Shown one piece after another: positions 26,297 through 35,059 of a stretch of 64,000 nucleotides of DNA. A program made the translations under genes and the position numbers. Within the stretch, counting starts at the first letter, position 1, and every line of letters begins with the position of its first letter. Location of the stretch: contig JAWXAZ010000101.1 of NCBI GenBank assembly GCA_034439755.1, forward strand, positions 1 to 64,000. The letters are read 5' to 3'. The notes under the pieces are model-generated. The model did not search any database. It was not told the origin of the DNA and saw only the letters and a list, made by a program, of their open reading frames with translations. The DNA is from B1 sp034439755. Lineage in GTDB: Bacteria; Bacteroidota; Bacteroidia; UKL13-3.

Positions 26297-26358
26297 GTAT
26301 ACAAATATACCTAAAACTCTTATGTATCAAAATCTATTACATAAGAATCTTATGTAAT
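26297..26358 (-). promoter_or_regulatory. padR promoter with three operator half-sites
   Basis: On the minus strand: -33 TTTG at 26331-26328, 18 bases, then -7 TATATTTG at 26309-26302, centred in the palindrome GTATA-N4-TATAC (26297-26310). CTTATGTA lies between the two boxes at 26319-26326. A perfect inverted repeat (ATTACATAAG, three bases, CTTATGTAAT) lies at 26336-26358. Three alternating copies of the same half-site thus straddle the promoter. Confidence 0.7.
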
Positions 26359-26408
26359 AATTGTAAAATGCTTTAAATCAGCAATATAAAATTATTTTTT
26401 GCATTAAA

Positions 26409-27446
26409 TTAGTGATTTTCTTTCCTTACTCTAAACACTTCTAGCAGAGAGAAACGCACCAAATCGCCCATGCTTTTTGCGCGTAAAAATCTTTTCGAAT
26501 GGTAGTGTTTGGCAAGTTCTGTCTTAAGCGTTAATACATTTTGCGGCGGTGCAATATTCTCTTTTCGCATGGCTTCCAACAAATTAATGAGTGGCCATTT
26601 TGCCGCTTTCATTCTGCCCAACATCATTGATCTTTCTTCTCTTTGATACTGGTAAATGGATTCTTTGTTAATGTGTTTTTGCACCAATTCTAACAGCACT
26701 TTATTTTGTTTATAAAACTGTGGCAGGTAAATATTCTTGCGCGATTCAAAAGATTGCTGGTCAAAATCTATGGCCCTAATGCGGTAATGTGTTTCCTCAA
26801 AATCGGGCATAATTTGCACTACAAAATTACTCGAATGCATGTCGCCCAGCAACCTAATAAAAGAGCGCTCATTAAACTTTATAAACTCTTTAGAAATTCT
26901 AATGGCATTAAAATTATCCACCGATAAATAATTTTTAATAAACTCATCGCCCGGTATGCCAGCAATATGTTCTTCTATCAATGTTTGTCCGCTTACCAAA
27001 TAACTAATGCGGTTTGGCGATAATAAATGCTCCAATTCCAACCCATAAATGCGCGAAGCATCTGCATTTTTTACGTAAAAATAATCAAAATTATCATTGA
27101 TTTTATTTACCACCCTAATTCTAAATGGCAAGGTATTTCCGTATAGGCAAATATCAATTCTATCTACCGCCAAATGCTCCACCACTTTCATGTCGCCACC
27201 CACGCGCAGCAAGGCATAAATCTGCAATAAATGCAAGAAAATTTGCTCTTGTTCTACCGGACCATAAATACAAGTTTCCCAGAGGGTGTCCTTGCCTTTT
27301 CTATTATAGTGCGCAATGCTTTCCTTGTATTGTTTTAAGTCGGGATAAAAAATAGGAATATCTGTTTCGCGCCCGTATTTTTTTAAATACGCCCTTAGGG
27401 CTGAACCAATAGGGTAGCTGAATTTTTTTTTGCTGATATGTGGCAT
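26409..27446 (-). CDS. Unknown protein with kinase-like catalytic loop
   Basis: 345 residues, no signal peptide, basic at both ends. I do not recognise the family. The middle carries LLGDMHSSNFVVQ (residues about 200-212) followed about 20 residues later by IRAIDFDQQS. Spacing and residues (D/H-x-x-x-N then D-F-D) resemble the catalytic and metal-binding loops of the protein kinase/aminoglycoside phosphotransferase fold (HGDLHxxN ... iDFd). An earlier EEHIAGIPGDEF could be part of the hinge region. The N-terminal half has no clear Gly-rich loop. The gene is monocistronic, upstream of the padR unit on the same strand, with 133 bases between. A phosphotransferase acting on a protein or small molecule is a guess. 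Confidence 0.7.
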   Translation of the reverse strand: MPHISKKKFSYPIGSALRAYLKKYGRETDIPIFYPDLKQYKESIAHYNRKGKDTLWETCIYGPVEQEQIFLHLLQIYALLRVGGDMKVVEHLAVDRIDICLYGNTLPFRIRVVNKINDNFDYFYVKNADASRIYGLELEHLLSPNRISYLVSGQTLIEEHIAGIPGDEFIKNYLSVDNFNAIRISKEFIKFNERSFIRLLGDMHSSNFVVQIMPDFEETHYRIRAIDFDQQSFESRKNIYLPQFYKQNKVLLELVQKHINKESIYQYQREERSMMLGRMKAAKWPLINLLEAMRKENIAPPQNVLTLKTELAKHYHSKRFLRAKSMGDLVRFSLLEVFRVRKENH

Positions 27447-27536
27447 TGAGTAACAATATTACAAAAATTGGTTCAAACCTAGACCATCCCTAAACTCTTA
27501 CTTGCATTTTTAAAAAGTATTCCTAATTTGCATTCG

Positions 27537-28952
27537 ATGAGTCAGGAATTAAATAATCCCAATATTACCCGCGCATGGACCATGTACGATTGGGCAAATA
27601 GTGTGTTTTCACTTTCAATTACAGCAACCTTGTTTCCGGTATATTTCAACAGCGTGAGTAAATCGGCTTCCATTGCAGCAGGAACTTTTGATGCGGTGAA
27701 CCAAATATCTTATATCAATGTATTTGGATTTAATGTGGTGAATTCGGCCTTATATACTTTTTGTGTGTCTTTTAGTTTTTTATTGGTAGCATTTATCAAC
27801 CCAATCTTATCGGGGATAGCAGATGCCAAGCAGAACAAAAAGCAGTTCATGAAATTTTTCTGTTATTTGGGTTCATTCTCCTGTATACTCTTGTATTTCT
27901 TTAATCCCAGCACTTTTTGGTTTGGCATGTTTTGCTTTATATTGGGCTTATTTGGCTTTGGGGGAAGCATTGTTTTTTACAACGCCTTCTTGCCAGAAAT
28001 AGCCTCAGAAGATCAATTCGACAAGTTGAGTGCCCGGGGTTTTTCTTTGGGTTATGTAGGCAGCGTTATTTTATTGTTGTTGAACCTGGTTCTTATTAAA
28101 AATGTGGGACTCATTTTTCCATTGGCACAAAAGGCAAATGAATTGATGGCCGCAGATTCTAGCCTAAGTGAAGCATTGGCTATGGAGCTTGCGCAGAAAT
28201 ATTATTCGGGCATTGCTATTCAATGGGCATTTGTAACAGTGGGTATTTGGTGGGCTGGATTTGCACAAATTACTTTTCGCCATTTGCCAGAAAAAACTAG
28301 GATAATAGAAGCAAAGGCAGGCGGTGTAATACGCAATGGCTTTAAAGAACTTAAGAAAGTTTGGGGCGAATTAAATTTGCCAGACAATTTGGTGGTAAAA
28401 AGATATTTGGTTGGTTATTTTTTTAGTGCCATGGGCGTGCAAACTGTGATGTATGTTGCAAGCATGTTTGGTTCAGAAGAGTTAGGCATGAAACCCGACA
28501 AGCTTATCCTGACGGTGTTAATTATTCAGTTAATTGCCATTTTGGGGGCCTGGGGTTTTGCCCGCATATCTGCGCTGGTTGGAAATATTTACACCCTCTT
28601 ATTTATGATAGTGGTATGGATTGGTATAGCCACTGCGGCCTATTTTGTAAAAACCGAAAATCAGTTTTTTGTTTTGGCCGCTGTGGTAGGAACGGTAATG
28701 GGAGGCATTCAATCGATGAGCAGGAGTACCTTTGCCAAGCTCATTCCAGATGGCACCAAAGACACTGCATCTTATTTTAGCTTTTATGATTTTTGCGAAA
28801 AAATGGCAACCGTATTAGGTACGCTGGCCTTTGCCCTCATCAACAATTACACACAAAATATGCGATCTTCTGTGTTGGCATTGATTATATTCTTTATATT
28901 AGCAGTGTTTTTCCTAGCGAGAATCGAGAATTTTAAAGAGAAGCATCCTTAA
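27537..28952 (+). CDS. MFS transporter, UMF1/Atg22-like
   Basis: 471 residues from the ATG at 27537; the TTG three codons earlier is less likely. Twelve membrane helices in two halves. The N-terminal TRAWTMYDWANSVFSLSITATLF is diagnostic of the UMF1 (unknown major facilitator) branch, related to fungal vacuolar Atg22 amino-acid effluxers. GGIQSMSRSTFAKLIPDG near residue 390 is another conserved block of this family. The substrate is unknown. Its stop codon overlaps by one base (TAATG) the start of the next gene, so translation is coupled to a LutA-like protein. Confidence 0.88.
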   Translation: MSQELNNPNITRAWTMYDWANSVFSLSITATLFPVYFNSVSKSASIAAGTFDAVNQISYINVFGFNVVNSALYTFCVSFSFLLVAFINPILSGIADAKQNKKQFMKFFCYLGSFSCILLYFFNPSTFWFGMFCFILGLFGFGGSIVFYNAFLPEIASEDQFDKLSARGFSLGYVGSVILLLLNLVLIKNVGLIFPLAQKANELMAADSSLSEALAMELAQKYYSGIAIQWAFVTVGIWWAGFAQITFRHLPEKTRIIEAKAGGVIRNGFKELKKVWGELNLPDNLVVKRYLVGYFFSAMGVQTVMYVASMFGSEELGMKPDKLILTVLIIQLIAILGAWGFARISALVGNIYTLLFMIVVWIGIATAAYFVKTENQFFVLAAVVGTVMGGIQSMSRSTFAKLIPDGTKDTASYFSFYDFCEKMATVLGTLAFALINNYTQNMRSSVLALIIFFILAVFFLARIENFKEKHP

Positions 28953-29671
28953 TGAAGGTAGAATTATTTATTCCTTGTTTTGTTGATCAGTTTAGTCCAG
29001 AAACGGGCTTTAACATGATAAAGGTTTTGGAAAAGGTGGGTTGTACAGTTCAATATAATCCAGAACAAACCTGCTGTGGCGAGCCAGCTTTTAATGCGGG
29101 CCATTGGGAAGATGCGCGCGAAGTGGCAGAGAAATTGCTCAACGAAGTTTCATCCGATAAAACCCTGGTTTGCGGGGCATCTTCATGCACTTCTATGATA
29201 AGAAATTCGTACGATTTACTGTTTCAGAACTCTAGCTATCACAACAAGTATAGGCAACTTCAAAAGAAGAATTTTGAACTCAGCGAGTTCTTAATTGATG
29301 TGCTTAAAATAGAATCCTTAGAATCGAAATTAAATGCCAAGGTGGCCTACCTAGATGCTTGTCACGCGCTCAATCATTGTAAAATAAGGGATCAGCCTAG
29401 AAAACTATTGCAGATGGTAGAAGGCTTAGAATTGGTAGAAATGGCTGGTGCCGAAGAGTGCTGTGGTTTTGGTGGAACCTTTGCGGTGAATTTCGAAGCC
29501 ATTAGTGTGCACCTGGCCGAACGCAAAGTGGAAAATATTTTGCAATCTGGTGCCCAAATAATTGTCTCCACAGATTACGCTTGCTTGATGCACCTTAACG
29601 GCTATATTAAGAAAAACAACATCCCCTTAAAAATAATGCACATAGCGGATGTGCTGGCCTCGGGATTATAA
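28952..29671 (+). CDS. Cysteine-rich (Fe-S)-binding protein, LutA/GlcF-like
   Basis: 239 residues made of two CCG domains: TCCGEPAFNAG (about residues 43-53) and ECCGFGGTFAV (about 169-179), each preceded by further cysteines (ELFIPCFVDQF, LDACHALNHC). This is the LutA/YkgE family, one subunit of the iron-sulphur L-lactate dehydrogenase complex LutABC. No lutB or lutC gene follows, so the protein may work alone or with distant partners. It is translationally coupled to the MFS gene and 49 bases upstream of an Ldh2-type dehydrogenase, suggesting a small organic-acid uptake and oxidation operon (inference). Confidence 0.85.
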   Translation: MKVELFIPCFVDQFSPETGFNMIKVLEKVGCTVQYNPEQTCCGEPAFNAGHWEDAREVAEKLLNEVSSDKTLVCGASSCTSMIRNSYDLLFQNSSYHNKYRQLQKKNFELSEFLIDVLKIESLESKLNAKVAYLDACHALNHCKIRDQPRKLLQMVEGLELVEMAGAEECCGFGGTFAVNFEAISVHLAERKVENILQSGAQIIVSTDYACLMHLNGYIKKNNIPLKIMHIADVLASGL

Positions 29672-29720
29672 ATACAACAGAGCAATCTATTTTTTACCCA
29701 CTAAATATTAGCAACAAGTC

Positions 29721-30773
29721 ATGCTTTATACACAAGTTAGATTGCGAGAATTTACCCAGCAAGTTTTTATAAGCTGTGGCATGCCTTTAGAAGACGCCAT
29801 CCTTGCAGCCGATGTGCTTTTAAGTGCCGATTTACGCGGCATAGATTCGCATGGCGTGGCACGCTTAAGTGGGTATGTGCGCTTGCAAGAAGCGGGCAGG
29901 GCCAACATGCACGCCAAGCACCGGGTTATTCATGAAACACCCTCTACCGCAACCATCGATGCCGACGAAGGTTTGGGTTTGGTGGTTGCTCCTAAGGCCA
30001 TGGAACTGGCCATAGAGAAAGCCTCGCAGGTAGGAACAGGTTGGGTGGCCATACAAAATTCGAATCACTTTGGCATTGCCGGTTACCATGCCATGAAGGC
30101 ACTGCCACACGATATGATTGGCATTAGCATGACCAATGCTAGTCCGCTTGTAGCGCCTACATTTTCCAAGGAACGCATGTTGGGCACCAATCCCATTTGC
30201 ATTGCATTTCCATCTGGCGAGCAGATTCCTTTTGTGGTAGACATGGCTACTTCCAATGCCGCCAATGGCAAGCTGGAGATTGCGCAACAACTCAATAAAG
30301 AAATTCCATTGGGGTGGGTTCAGACCAAAGATGGGGCAGATAGCACCAATGCCAACGAGCTAAAAAGCGGGGGTGCATTATTGCCTTTGGGCGGACATAA
30401 AGGATATGGTTTAGGGGCTGCGGTAGATATCTTGAGTGCGGTTTTATCTGGTGCCAATTATGGTCCTTGGGTGCCACCGTTTGTTGCATTTTTAAATCCG
30501 CTAGAGAATTTACCAGGCAACGGAATTGGGCATTTTTTAGGGGCCATGCGCGTAGATGCTTTTAGGCCCAAAAGCGAGTTTAAATTGCACATGGATTTGT
30601 GGATTCAACGCTTCAAAGAATCGCAAAGAATAGACCCCAATCAAGAAGTTTTAATTCCGGGAGAGCCAGAATATAGAATGCAAAAAATAAGAGAAATTGA
30701 AGGCATTCCGTTGAATGAAAATGTAGAAAAAGACCTGCAAGAATTAGCTGCCAAATTGGGTTTAAAACTGTAA
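29721..30773 (+). CDS. Malate/L-lactate dehydrogenase family oxidoreductase (Ldh2 type)
   Basis: 350 residues of the YlbC/Ldh2 fold, unrelated to classical Rossmann lactate dehydrogenases. Landmarks: DLRGIDSHGVARLSGYV (residues about 36-52; the SHG is catalytic), VAIQNSNHFGIAGYHAM (about 111-127), FVVDMATSNAANGKLE and LPLGGHKGYGLGAAVDILS (about 220-238). It uses NAD(P) to oxidise 2-hydroxy acids such as malate, lactate or ureidoglycolate; the substrate is not readable. It is last in the MFS/LutA-like/Ldh2 row and faces corA tail-to-tail. Confidence 0.92.
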   Translation: MLYTQVRLREFTQQVFISCGMPLEDAILAADVLLSADLRGIDSHGVARLSGYVRLQEAGRANMHAKHRVIHETPSTATIDADEGLGLVVAPKAMELAIEKASQVGTGWVAIQNSNHFGIAGYHAMKALPHDMIGISMTNASPLVAPTFSKERMLGTNPICIAFPSGEQIPFVVDMATSNAANGKLEIAQQLNKEIPLGWVQTKDGADSTNANELKSGGALLPLGGHKGYGLGAAVDILSAVLSGANYGPWVPPFVAFLNPLENLPGNGIGHFLGAMRVDAFRPKSEFKLHMDLWIQRFKESQRIDPNQEVLIPGEPEYRMQKIREIEGIPLNENVEKDLQELAAKLGLKL

Positions 30774-30802
30774 AATTGTTTGTGTTTTTTTTCGGTCTGA
30801 AC

Positions 30803-31702
30803 CTATAACCAATTTTTCCGTTTGAACCATTGAAAAATGAGAGCGGTTACGAGTGCCATTAATATGATTACGCCTGGATAGCCCCATTTAGAGGCGAGTT
30901 CTGGCATGTATTCGAAATTCATTCCATACACACCTACAATAAAAGTAAGGGGCAAAAAGAAGGCAGCAAATACTGTTAAAATGCGCATCACGTCATTGGT
31001 TTTTTGCGATGCAAGTGAGATATATAAGTTTAATAGATGCCCAATGTTTTCGTGTAGATCATCTGTGTCTGTTTCTATCCTTAAATAGTAATCCCGCATG
31101 TCTTCATAAAAAGGATTTCTCCTATGAGAAACATGCATGGTTTCTACCACCATTTTTGAAATATTATTAAGCTTTTTGAACACAGATGTCCGACGTTTTA
31201 CTAGGTATAAATGTCTTAACAAATCTGGAACTTTCTTCTTTAAAAAAATCTTATTTTCATACAAATCAATTTCTTTTTCCATTTTTTCGATGGGAACTTC
31301 AAAAGTCTCCAAGGCATTTTTAATTAGTTTACATGTTAAATCGAAGGGATGTTTAAAAGCTTTGTCGTTGGCATACTTTTCGGCCACCTTATTTATAAAC
31401 GGTGTTTCGCTTCTATGAACTGTTAGCAGAAAATCGTTGTTGTAAAAAAAGGCAATTTTACGGGTAAGTTTATGAATATTGTCACTGTCGGCAGCACAAT
31501 TGCTGTCGTAAAATCGGGCAATGATAAAATGGTAGTTTTCAAAAGTTTCAAACTTTGGCAGATGCTCTGCTTGCATGCAATCTATTACAGCCGCTGTGGG
31601 CAAGTTGTGTTCCTTTGCTAAACTTTCTAATAAAAGTTGGTTCGGATTGTACACATCTTTCCAAACAAAAGGGAAGCCAGATTTAATGAAATTGGAATGC
31701 AT
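30803..31702 (-). CDS. corA: CorA-family magnesium/divalent cation channel
   Basis: 299 residues from the internal ATG at 31702 (MHSNFIKSGFPFVW). An ATG at 31750 would add 16 residues, but its codon would overlap the divergent start at 31749, so I prefer the shorter form. A cytoplasmic alpha/beta and long-helix domain makes up residues 1-235. The two C-terminal helices carry the selectivity signature YGMNFEYMPELASKWGYP between them (GMN near residue 260) and the basic tail FKRKNWL. CorA forms a pentameric Mg2+ (Co2+, Ni2+) channel in the inner membrane. The expression unit is single-gene; its tail faces the Ldh2 gene. Confidence 0.94.
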   Translation of the reverse strand: MHSNFIKSGFPFVWKDVYNPNQLLLESLAKEHNLPTAAVIDCMQAEHLPKFETFENYHFIIARFYDSNCAADSDNIHKLTRKIAFFYNNDFLLTVHRSETPFINKVAEKYANDKAFKHPFDLTCKLIKNALETFEVPIEKMEKEIDLYENKIFLKKKVPDLLRHLYLVKRRTSVFKKLNNISKMVVETMHVSHRRNPFYEDMRDYYLRIETDTDDLHENIGHLLNLYISLASQKTNDVMRILTVFAAFFLPLTFIVGVYGMNFEYMPELASKWGYPGVIILMALVTALIFQWFKRKNWL

Positions 31703-31714
31703 GTTTAAAAAGGT

Positions 31715-31722
31715 TATTTTTG
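31715..31722 (+). promoter_or_regulatory. Possible -7 box of the deacetylase-like gene
   Basis: TATTTTTG matches TAnnTTTG, 27 bases before the ATG at 31749. It supports the 31749 start over an upstream one at 31575, which would lie inside corA. Confidence 0.5.
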
Positions 31723-31748
31723 GGAAAATTAATTCTTTTTTACCGCAC

Positions 31749-34415
31749 ATGCCACATAAAAATAAAATTAGTCAATCACTACTGAAGGCAATATTTGCCA
31801 CCATTTTTGCTCTTTTTATTACCATGCCTCATTTGGTTCAGGCCCAAACATACCAAGCCAAAAAAGCAGGCATGTGTTTTAGATTCGACGATTATCAAAA
31901 ACCCGAGAACTTAGAAAGAGTAAGGGTGTTGTTTAACAAGTATGGGGTAAAATTTACCTATTCTTTGAACACTGGATTAGGTGAAATTTTTGGCGATACG
32001 GCCTTTTGGAGTGTGGTGAGAAGAATGGAAGCCGACGGACATGAAATTGCCGATCAAACACCTAATGATGTATCGCATTATTTTGAATCTAAAACAACGG
32101 CAGAAGCCCAAAACTATGCTGGCAGACCCGGAGTGGATCACGTAAATGCAACCTTTAACCGAGTTTGTTTAAAGTACCAAGTGCTTTCTACCACAGGCGC
32201 TGGCGACGAAGGAAAAGTAGATGTAAGTGGCAATAGAATTATCAGTAAAACAGCGGGTGAATTTGCTTGGAACAGGCTTATTAATTTAAGGTATACCTCG
32301 CATTTATATTTACCGGTGAATGGCAAATTGTTTACCCTTTACGATATAAGAAATGGCAATTCGAACGACCCTGATACCATTTATGTGAAGTCGTTTTGGA
32401 AAGAAGATATCGACCTAGGAACATACAGTAATGTGGATTTTAGAAAACTTACCCCATTCGATTTAAGCATTGAAAAGGAAGGCCTACAAACCATGTTGGG
32501 CTATTCTTTTAAAGTTTTTGCCAATAACGGCTTAAAAAACCCTGTAACTTTTATTCACCCAGGGGGTTCCCATCCATATCTTACAAGAAAATTACTTAAA
32601 GAAGCGCTAGAGCCTTTTGGCATCAAAGGTGGCGCCTCTTACCCTTATGCCAAATTTGGTCTTACGTATTACAATCCAGATGGTCTAAACCAATTTGCCT
32701 TGCAAGGCGGAGACATTACGCCAGAGATGAATTCGCTTGAAGATTGTAAAAAACACATAGCAGAATATTATGCCAAGAATACCGTAATCGTTTCTATTAA
32801 TCACTTTACCTCTTTGGGTGCAGCTTATTCATTTGATCAAATGCTTGTGAACTTAGAGCAATTGATTATTTGGTGTAAGGCAAATAATATTCCCATGCAA
32901 ACCTATGCCACTTGGAATAAATATTTCTCCGAAGATTATATGGATCAAACCGATGATGTTTTTCCACCGTTACAAAACGACTTTGATAACGACGGCAAAA
33001 CAGATGGCTTGCTTATAAACAATGCCAATATCATTGATAAAATAAATGGGTTGCCTTATAACAACAATGTTTGTTATACCGTTTCAACCAATACTTTTGT
33101 GTTTAATTTTACCCGGGTTTATGCGCTAAGCAGGGGCAAAAACACCCTTAGCCTCTCTACCAAAGGAGGCAAAGATCAATACGATTATTTTAGCATGGTT
33201 TTGGATATGCCCGAAATTAATTATAGCAAGACCTATGCTGTTTATACCAATACGGTAAATTATACCGAGCGTAACTTCGATTTTGAAGTGCCTAATGGGG
33301 TTACCTATTTTAACCTTACCTTAAACTACAATACGCAAAATAACCAGAAGGTATTTGTAAGTGGTATTAAATTGAAATCCCAAAAGAAACCTTCGTTCAG
33401 AACTTTAGTGATTACCCGGGAAGCGCACCAAGCTTTCCCAAGCCTCGATTTGTCTAATTATGCAGCCTGCAATGGGTTCGGCCAGAGCCAACTTGTATTT
33501 AAAATTTTGGCACAGCCTAAAAACCTTAATGCCAGTTTAAGTGCCAATAAAAATTTGATTTTATTGCCTAAGAATAACCGCTTTTGGGTGGGCAAAGATT
33601 CTATACGTGTGAGTGTAATGGCGCCAGATAATACGGCAGATACAACTTGGTTTCATATTGAGTCTTTTGCGGCAAAATCTTGCAGAGATCAATGGGTAGA
33701 TATCAGTGTAAATGTAGATACTGTGAGCGATGCTTCTTATGCTTGGGGCGCTAACCCTACCGATGCCAGTTTGGTTTCTGGCAACGCTTCCATTGTGCGC
33801 GTTAGGCCTACGGTTAATACCACCTACAGCAATACCATTACCTTTAAAAACACCACCACCCGCACCGATGTTGTTCCGCTTAATGTCATTAGTTCGCGCG
33901 TGTTTTATGGTCCGTACGAAGAGAAATATTTTGGCACATCTAGCACCATCACCTCTTTGTTAAATTACCCAAACCATTATAAAGTTTATGTAAAAGAATA
34001 TCCGCAAGGTGGCGGCACAGTTGCCTTAAACGGCAAGCAAGTAAGCATCACAAAACCCGCAGGATTTTCTGGCATTTTGGAGACAGAGTTTTTTGTTACC
34101 ACACCCACCTGCGATGCCATTGTGCATACCATAGCTGCCTCTACTTTTAAAACGGCATTAAGTGAGTTCGGCTCTAACCAAAACATTTCCTGCTATCCAA
34201 ATCCGTTTACCGATAAATTAACGGTAGAAGGATTGCCCGCTGGTAATTGTGAAATGGAGTTATATGATTTATGTGGAAAATTGGTTTACCAATCGCAAAT
34301 ATTGGTTCAAGGCAAAATTGCCGAAATTGATTTGATGGGCTTGTCGAATGGGTTTTACGTTTTAAAAATGGCATCTGAAAATCAGGTTTTTGCAAAGAAA
34401 ATTCTTAAAAATTAA
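31749..34415 (+). CDS. Secreted polysaccharide-deacetylase-like protein with T9SS sorting domain
   Basis: 888 residues from 31749. A longer frame from 31575 runs through corA and is not credible. The signal peptide (about 1-34) starts MPHKNKISQ and is cleaved after VQAQ. Residues 35-400 resemble a NodB-type deacetylase: AGMCFRFDDYQKPENLERV holds the metal-binding DD, MEADGHEIADQT the H-E block and FIHPGGSHPYLTRK a later motif. Classic H-x3-5-H metal ligands are not obvious, so activity is uncertain. Beta-rich segments follow (about 410-800), and the C-terminus (about 815-888) is a T9SS type A domain: ISCYPNPFTDKLTVEG, then MELYDLCGKLVYQ and NGFYVLKMASENQVFAKKIL. Probably a surface or released protein acting on glycans. 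Confidence 0.8.
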   Translation: MPHKNKISQSLLKAIFATIFALFITMPHLVQAQTYQAKKAGMCFRFDDYQKPENLERVRVLFNKYGVKFTYSLNTGLGEIFGDTAFWSVVRRMEADGHEIADQTPNDVSHYFESKTTAEAQNYAGRPGVDHVNATFNRVCLKYQVLSTTGAGDEGKVDVSGNRIISKTAGEFAWNRLINLRYTSHLYLPVNGKLFTLYDIRNGNSNDPDTIYVKSFWKEDIDLGTYSNVDFRKLTPFDLSIEKEGLQTMLGYSFKVFANNGLKNPVTFIHPGGSHPYLTRKLLKEALEPFGIKGGASYPYAKFGLTYYNPDGLNQFALQGGDITPEMNSLEDCKKHIAEYYAKNTVIVSINHFTSLGAAYSFDQMLVNLEQLIIWCKANNIPMQTYATWNKYFSEDYMDQTDDVFPPLQNDFDNDGKTDGLLINNANIIDKINGLPYNNNVCYTVSTNTFVFNFTRVYALSRGKNTLSLSTKGGKDQYDYFSMVLDMPEINYSKTYAVYTNTVNYTERNFDFEVPNGVTYFNLTLNYNTQNNQKVFVSGIKLKSQKKPSFRTLVITREAHQAFPSLDLSNYAACNGFGQSQLVFKILAQPKNLNASLSANKNLILLPKNNRFWVGKDSIRVSVMAPDNTADTTWFHIESFAAKSCRDQWVDISVNVDTVSDASYAWGANPTDASLVSGNASIVRVRPTVNTTYSNTITFKNTTTRTDVVPLNVISSRVFYGPYEEKYFGTSSTITSLLNYPNHYKVYVKEYPQGGGTVALNGKQVSITKPAGFSGILETEFFVTTPTCDAIVHTIAASTFKTALSEFGSNQNISCYPNPFTDKLTVEGLPAGNCEMELYDLCGKLVYQSQILVQGKIAEIDLMGLSNGFYVLKMASENQVFAKKILKN

Positions 34416-34508
34416 TTAATTTTTGTTTGATTCAAAACAAATAAAAGGCTTACTCGTTTATTTTGATGAGTGAGTTAATTTTCATAATTAAGTTGTTTAG
34501 AGCAACGG

Positions 34509-34538
34509 AAGGGCGCCTTGAGTAAGCGCCCTTTTTTT
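34509..34538 (+). terminator. Rho-independent terminator after the deacetylase-like gene
   Basis: AAGGGCGC, 9-base loop, GCGCCCTT, then seven Ts. It lies about 95 bases past the stop at 34415. Confidence 0.9.
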
Positions 34539-34569
34539 ATGCGTTTGAGTTGCTTTGCACAACACTCTG

Positions 34570-34617
34570 ATTGAAAAGGGACATACACCATTGAAAAGGG
34601 ACATACACCATTGAAAA
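34570..34617. repeat. 20-bp direct repeat (2.4 copies)
   Basis: Two perfect copies (34570-34589, 34590-34609) of a 20-base unit beginning ATTGAAAAGGG, plus the first eight bases of a third. It lies in the spacer between a terminator and the tRNA-Cys gene. Confidence 0.9.
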
Positions 34618-34704
34618 ACGTAATAGATGTAAATGTTTAACCTTAGCAGAAAAAGAATTGAACCCGATGGATTTATTTTGCAAAATTTATTTGCAGATTC
34701 AATT

Positions 34705-34788
34705 TTTTGGGGAGATAAGTTTTATATCTTTTTTTTATTACGCCACTTTTGGGGAGATAAGTTTTATATCTTTTTTTTATTACGCCAC
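34705..34788. repeat. 42-bp perfect tandem duplication
   Basis: 34705-34746 and 34747-34788 are identical. The unit begins TTTTGGGGAGATAAG and ends TTACGCCAC. It is about 55 bases downstream of the tRNA-Cys terminator. No coding content is credible. Confidence 0.95.
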
Positions 34789-34841
34789 AGCTTATAGGTA
34801 TGATCTGATAATTTTGTGCAAAGTGCTGTTTATTAAACAAA

Positions 34842-34870
34842 AAAAGCCCCTCCGACAGGAGAGGCTTTTG
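34842..34870 (-). terminator. Terminator of tRNA-Cys
   Basis: The minus strand reads AAAAGCCTCTCC, TGTC loop, GGAGGGGCTTTTTTT, immediately after the tRNA 3' end. Confidence 0.85.
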
Positions 34871-34941
34871 AGGTACCGAGCAGATTCGAACTGCTGTAGA
34901 GGCTTTTGCAGAGCCTTGCCTAGCCTCTCGGCCACGGTACC
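34871..34941 (-). tRNA. tRNA-Cys (anticodon GCA)
   Basis: The minus strand folds as a cloverleaf. Acceptor stem GGTACCG/CGGTACC; D stem GCC/GGC; anticodon stem AGGCT/AGCCT around loop CTGCAAA with anticodon GCA; T arm AGCAG-TTCGAAT-CTGCT. The discriminator base is T. CCA is not encoded. A short D-arm and 71-base length suit cysteine. A terminator follows directly. Confidence 0.95.
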
Positions 34942-35001
34942 TTTTGAGAGTGCAATGATAGCCATAAAAAGAAAATTTACCAATTTATTTTATTTTATTG
35001 C

Positions 35002-35009
35002 TAAATTTG
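35002..35009 (+). promoter_or_regulatory. Likely -7 box of the DUF4920 lipoprotein gene
   Basis: TAAATTTGCC matches TAnnTTTG, 50 bases before the ATG at 35060. Confidence 0.45.
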
Positions 35010-35059
35010 CCAACCCAAAAATTTGACTAACAGATAATCAACCCAAAAAAAATTAAACA

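Noticed and set aside
29865..30290. 141-codon minus-strand frame inside the Ldh2-type gene
   Set aside because: Antisense shadow of a conserved enzyme; translation without domain features.
31575..31748. Start of the deacetylase-like gene 58 codons upstream of 31749
   Set aside because: That extension lies inside corA on the other strand, and the signal peptide begins only at 31749.
34792..34983. Small coding frame over the tRNA-Cys gene
   Set aside because: The DNA folds as a full tRNA with anticodon GCA and its terminator; the frame is incidental.
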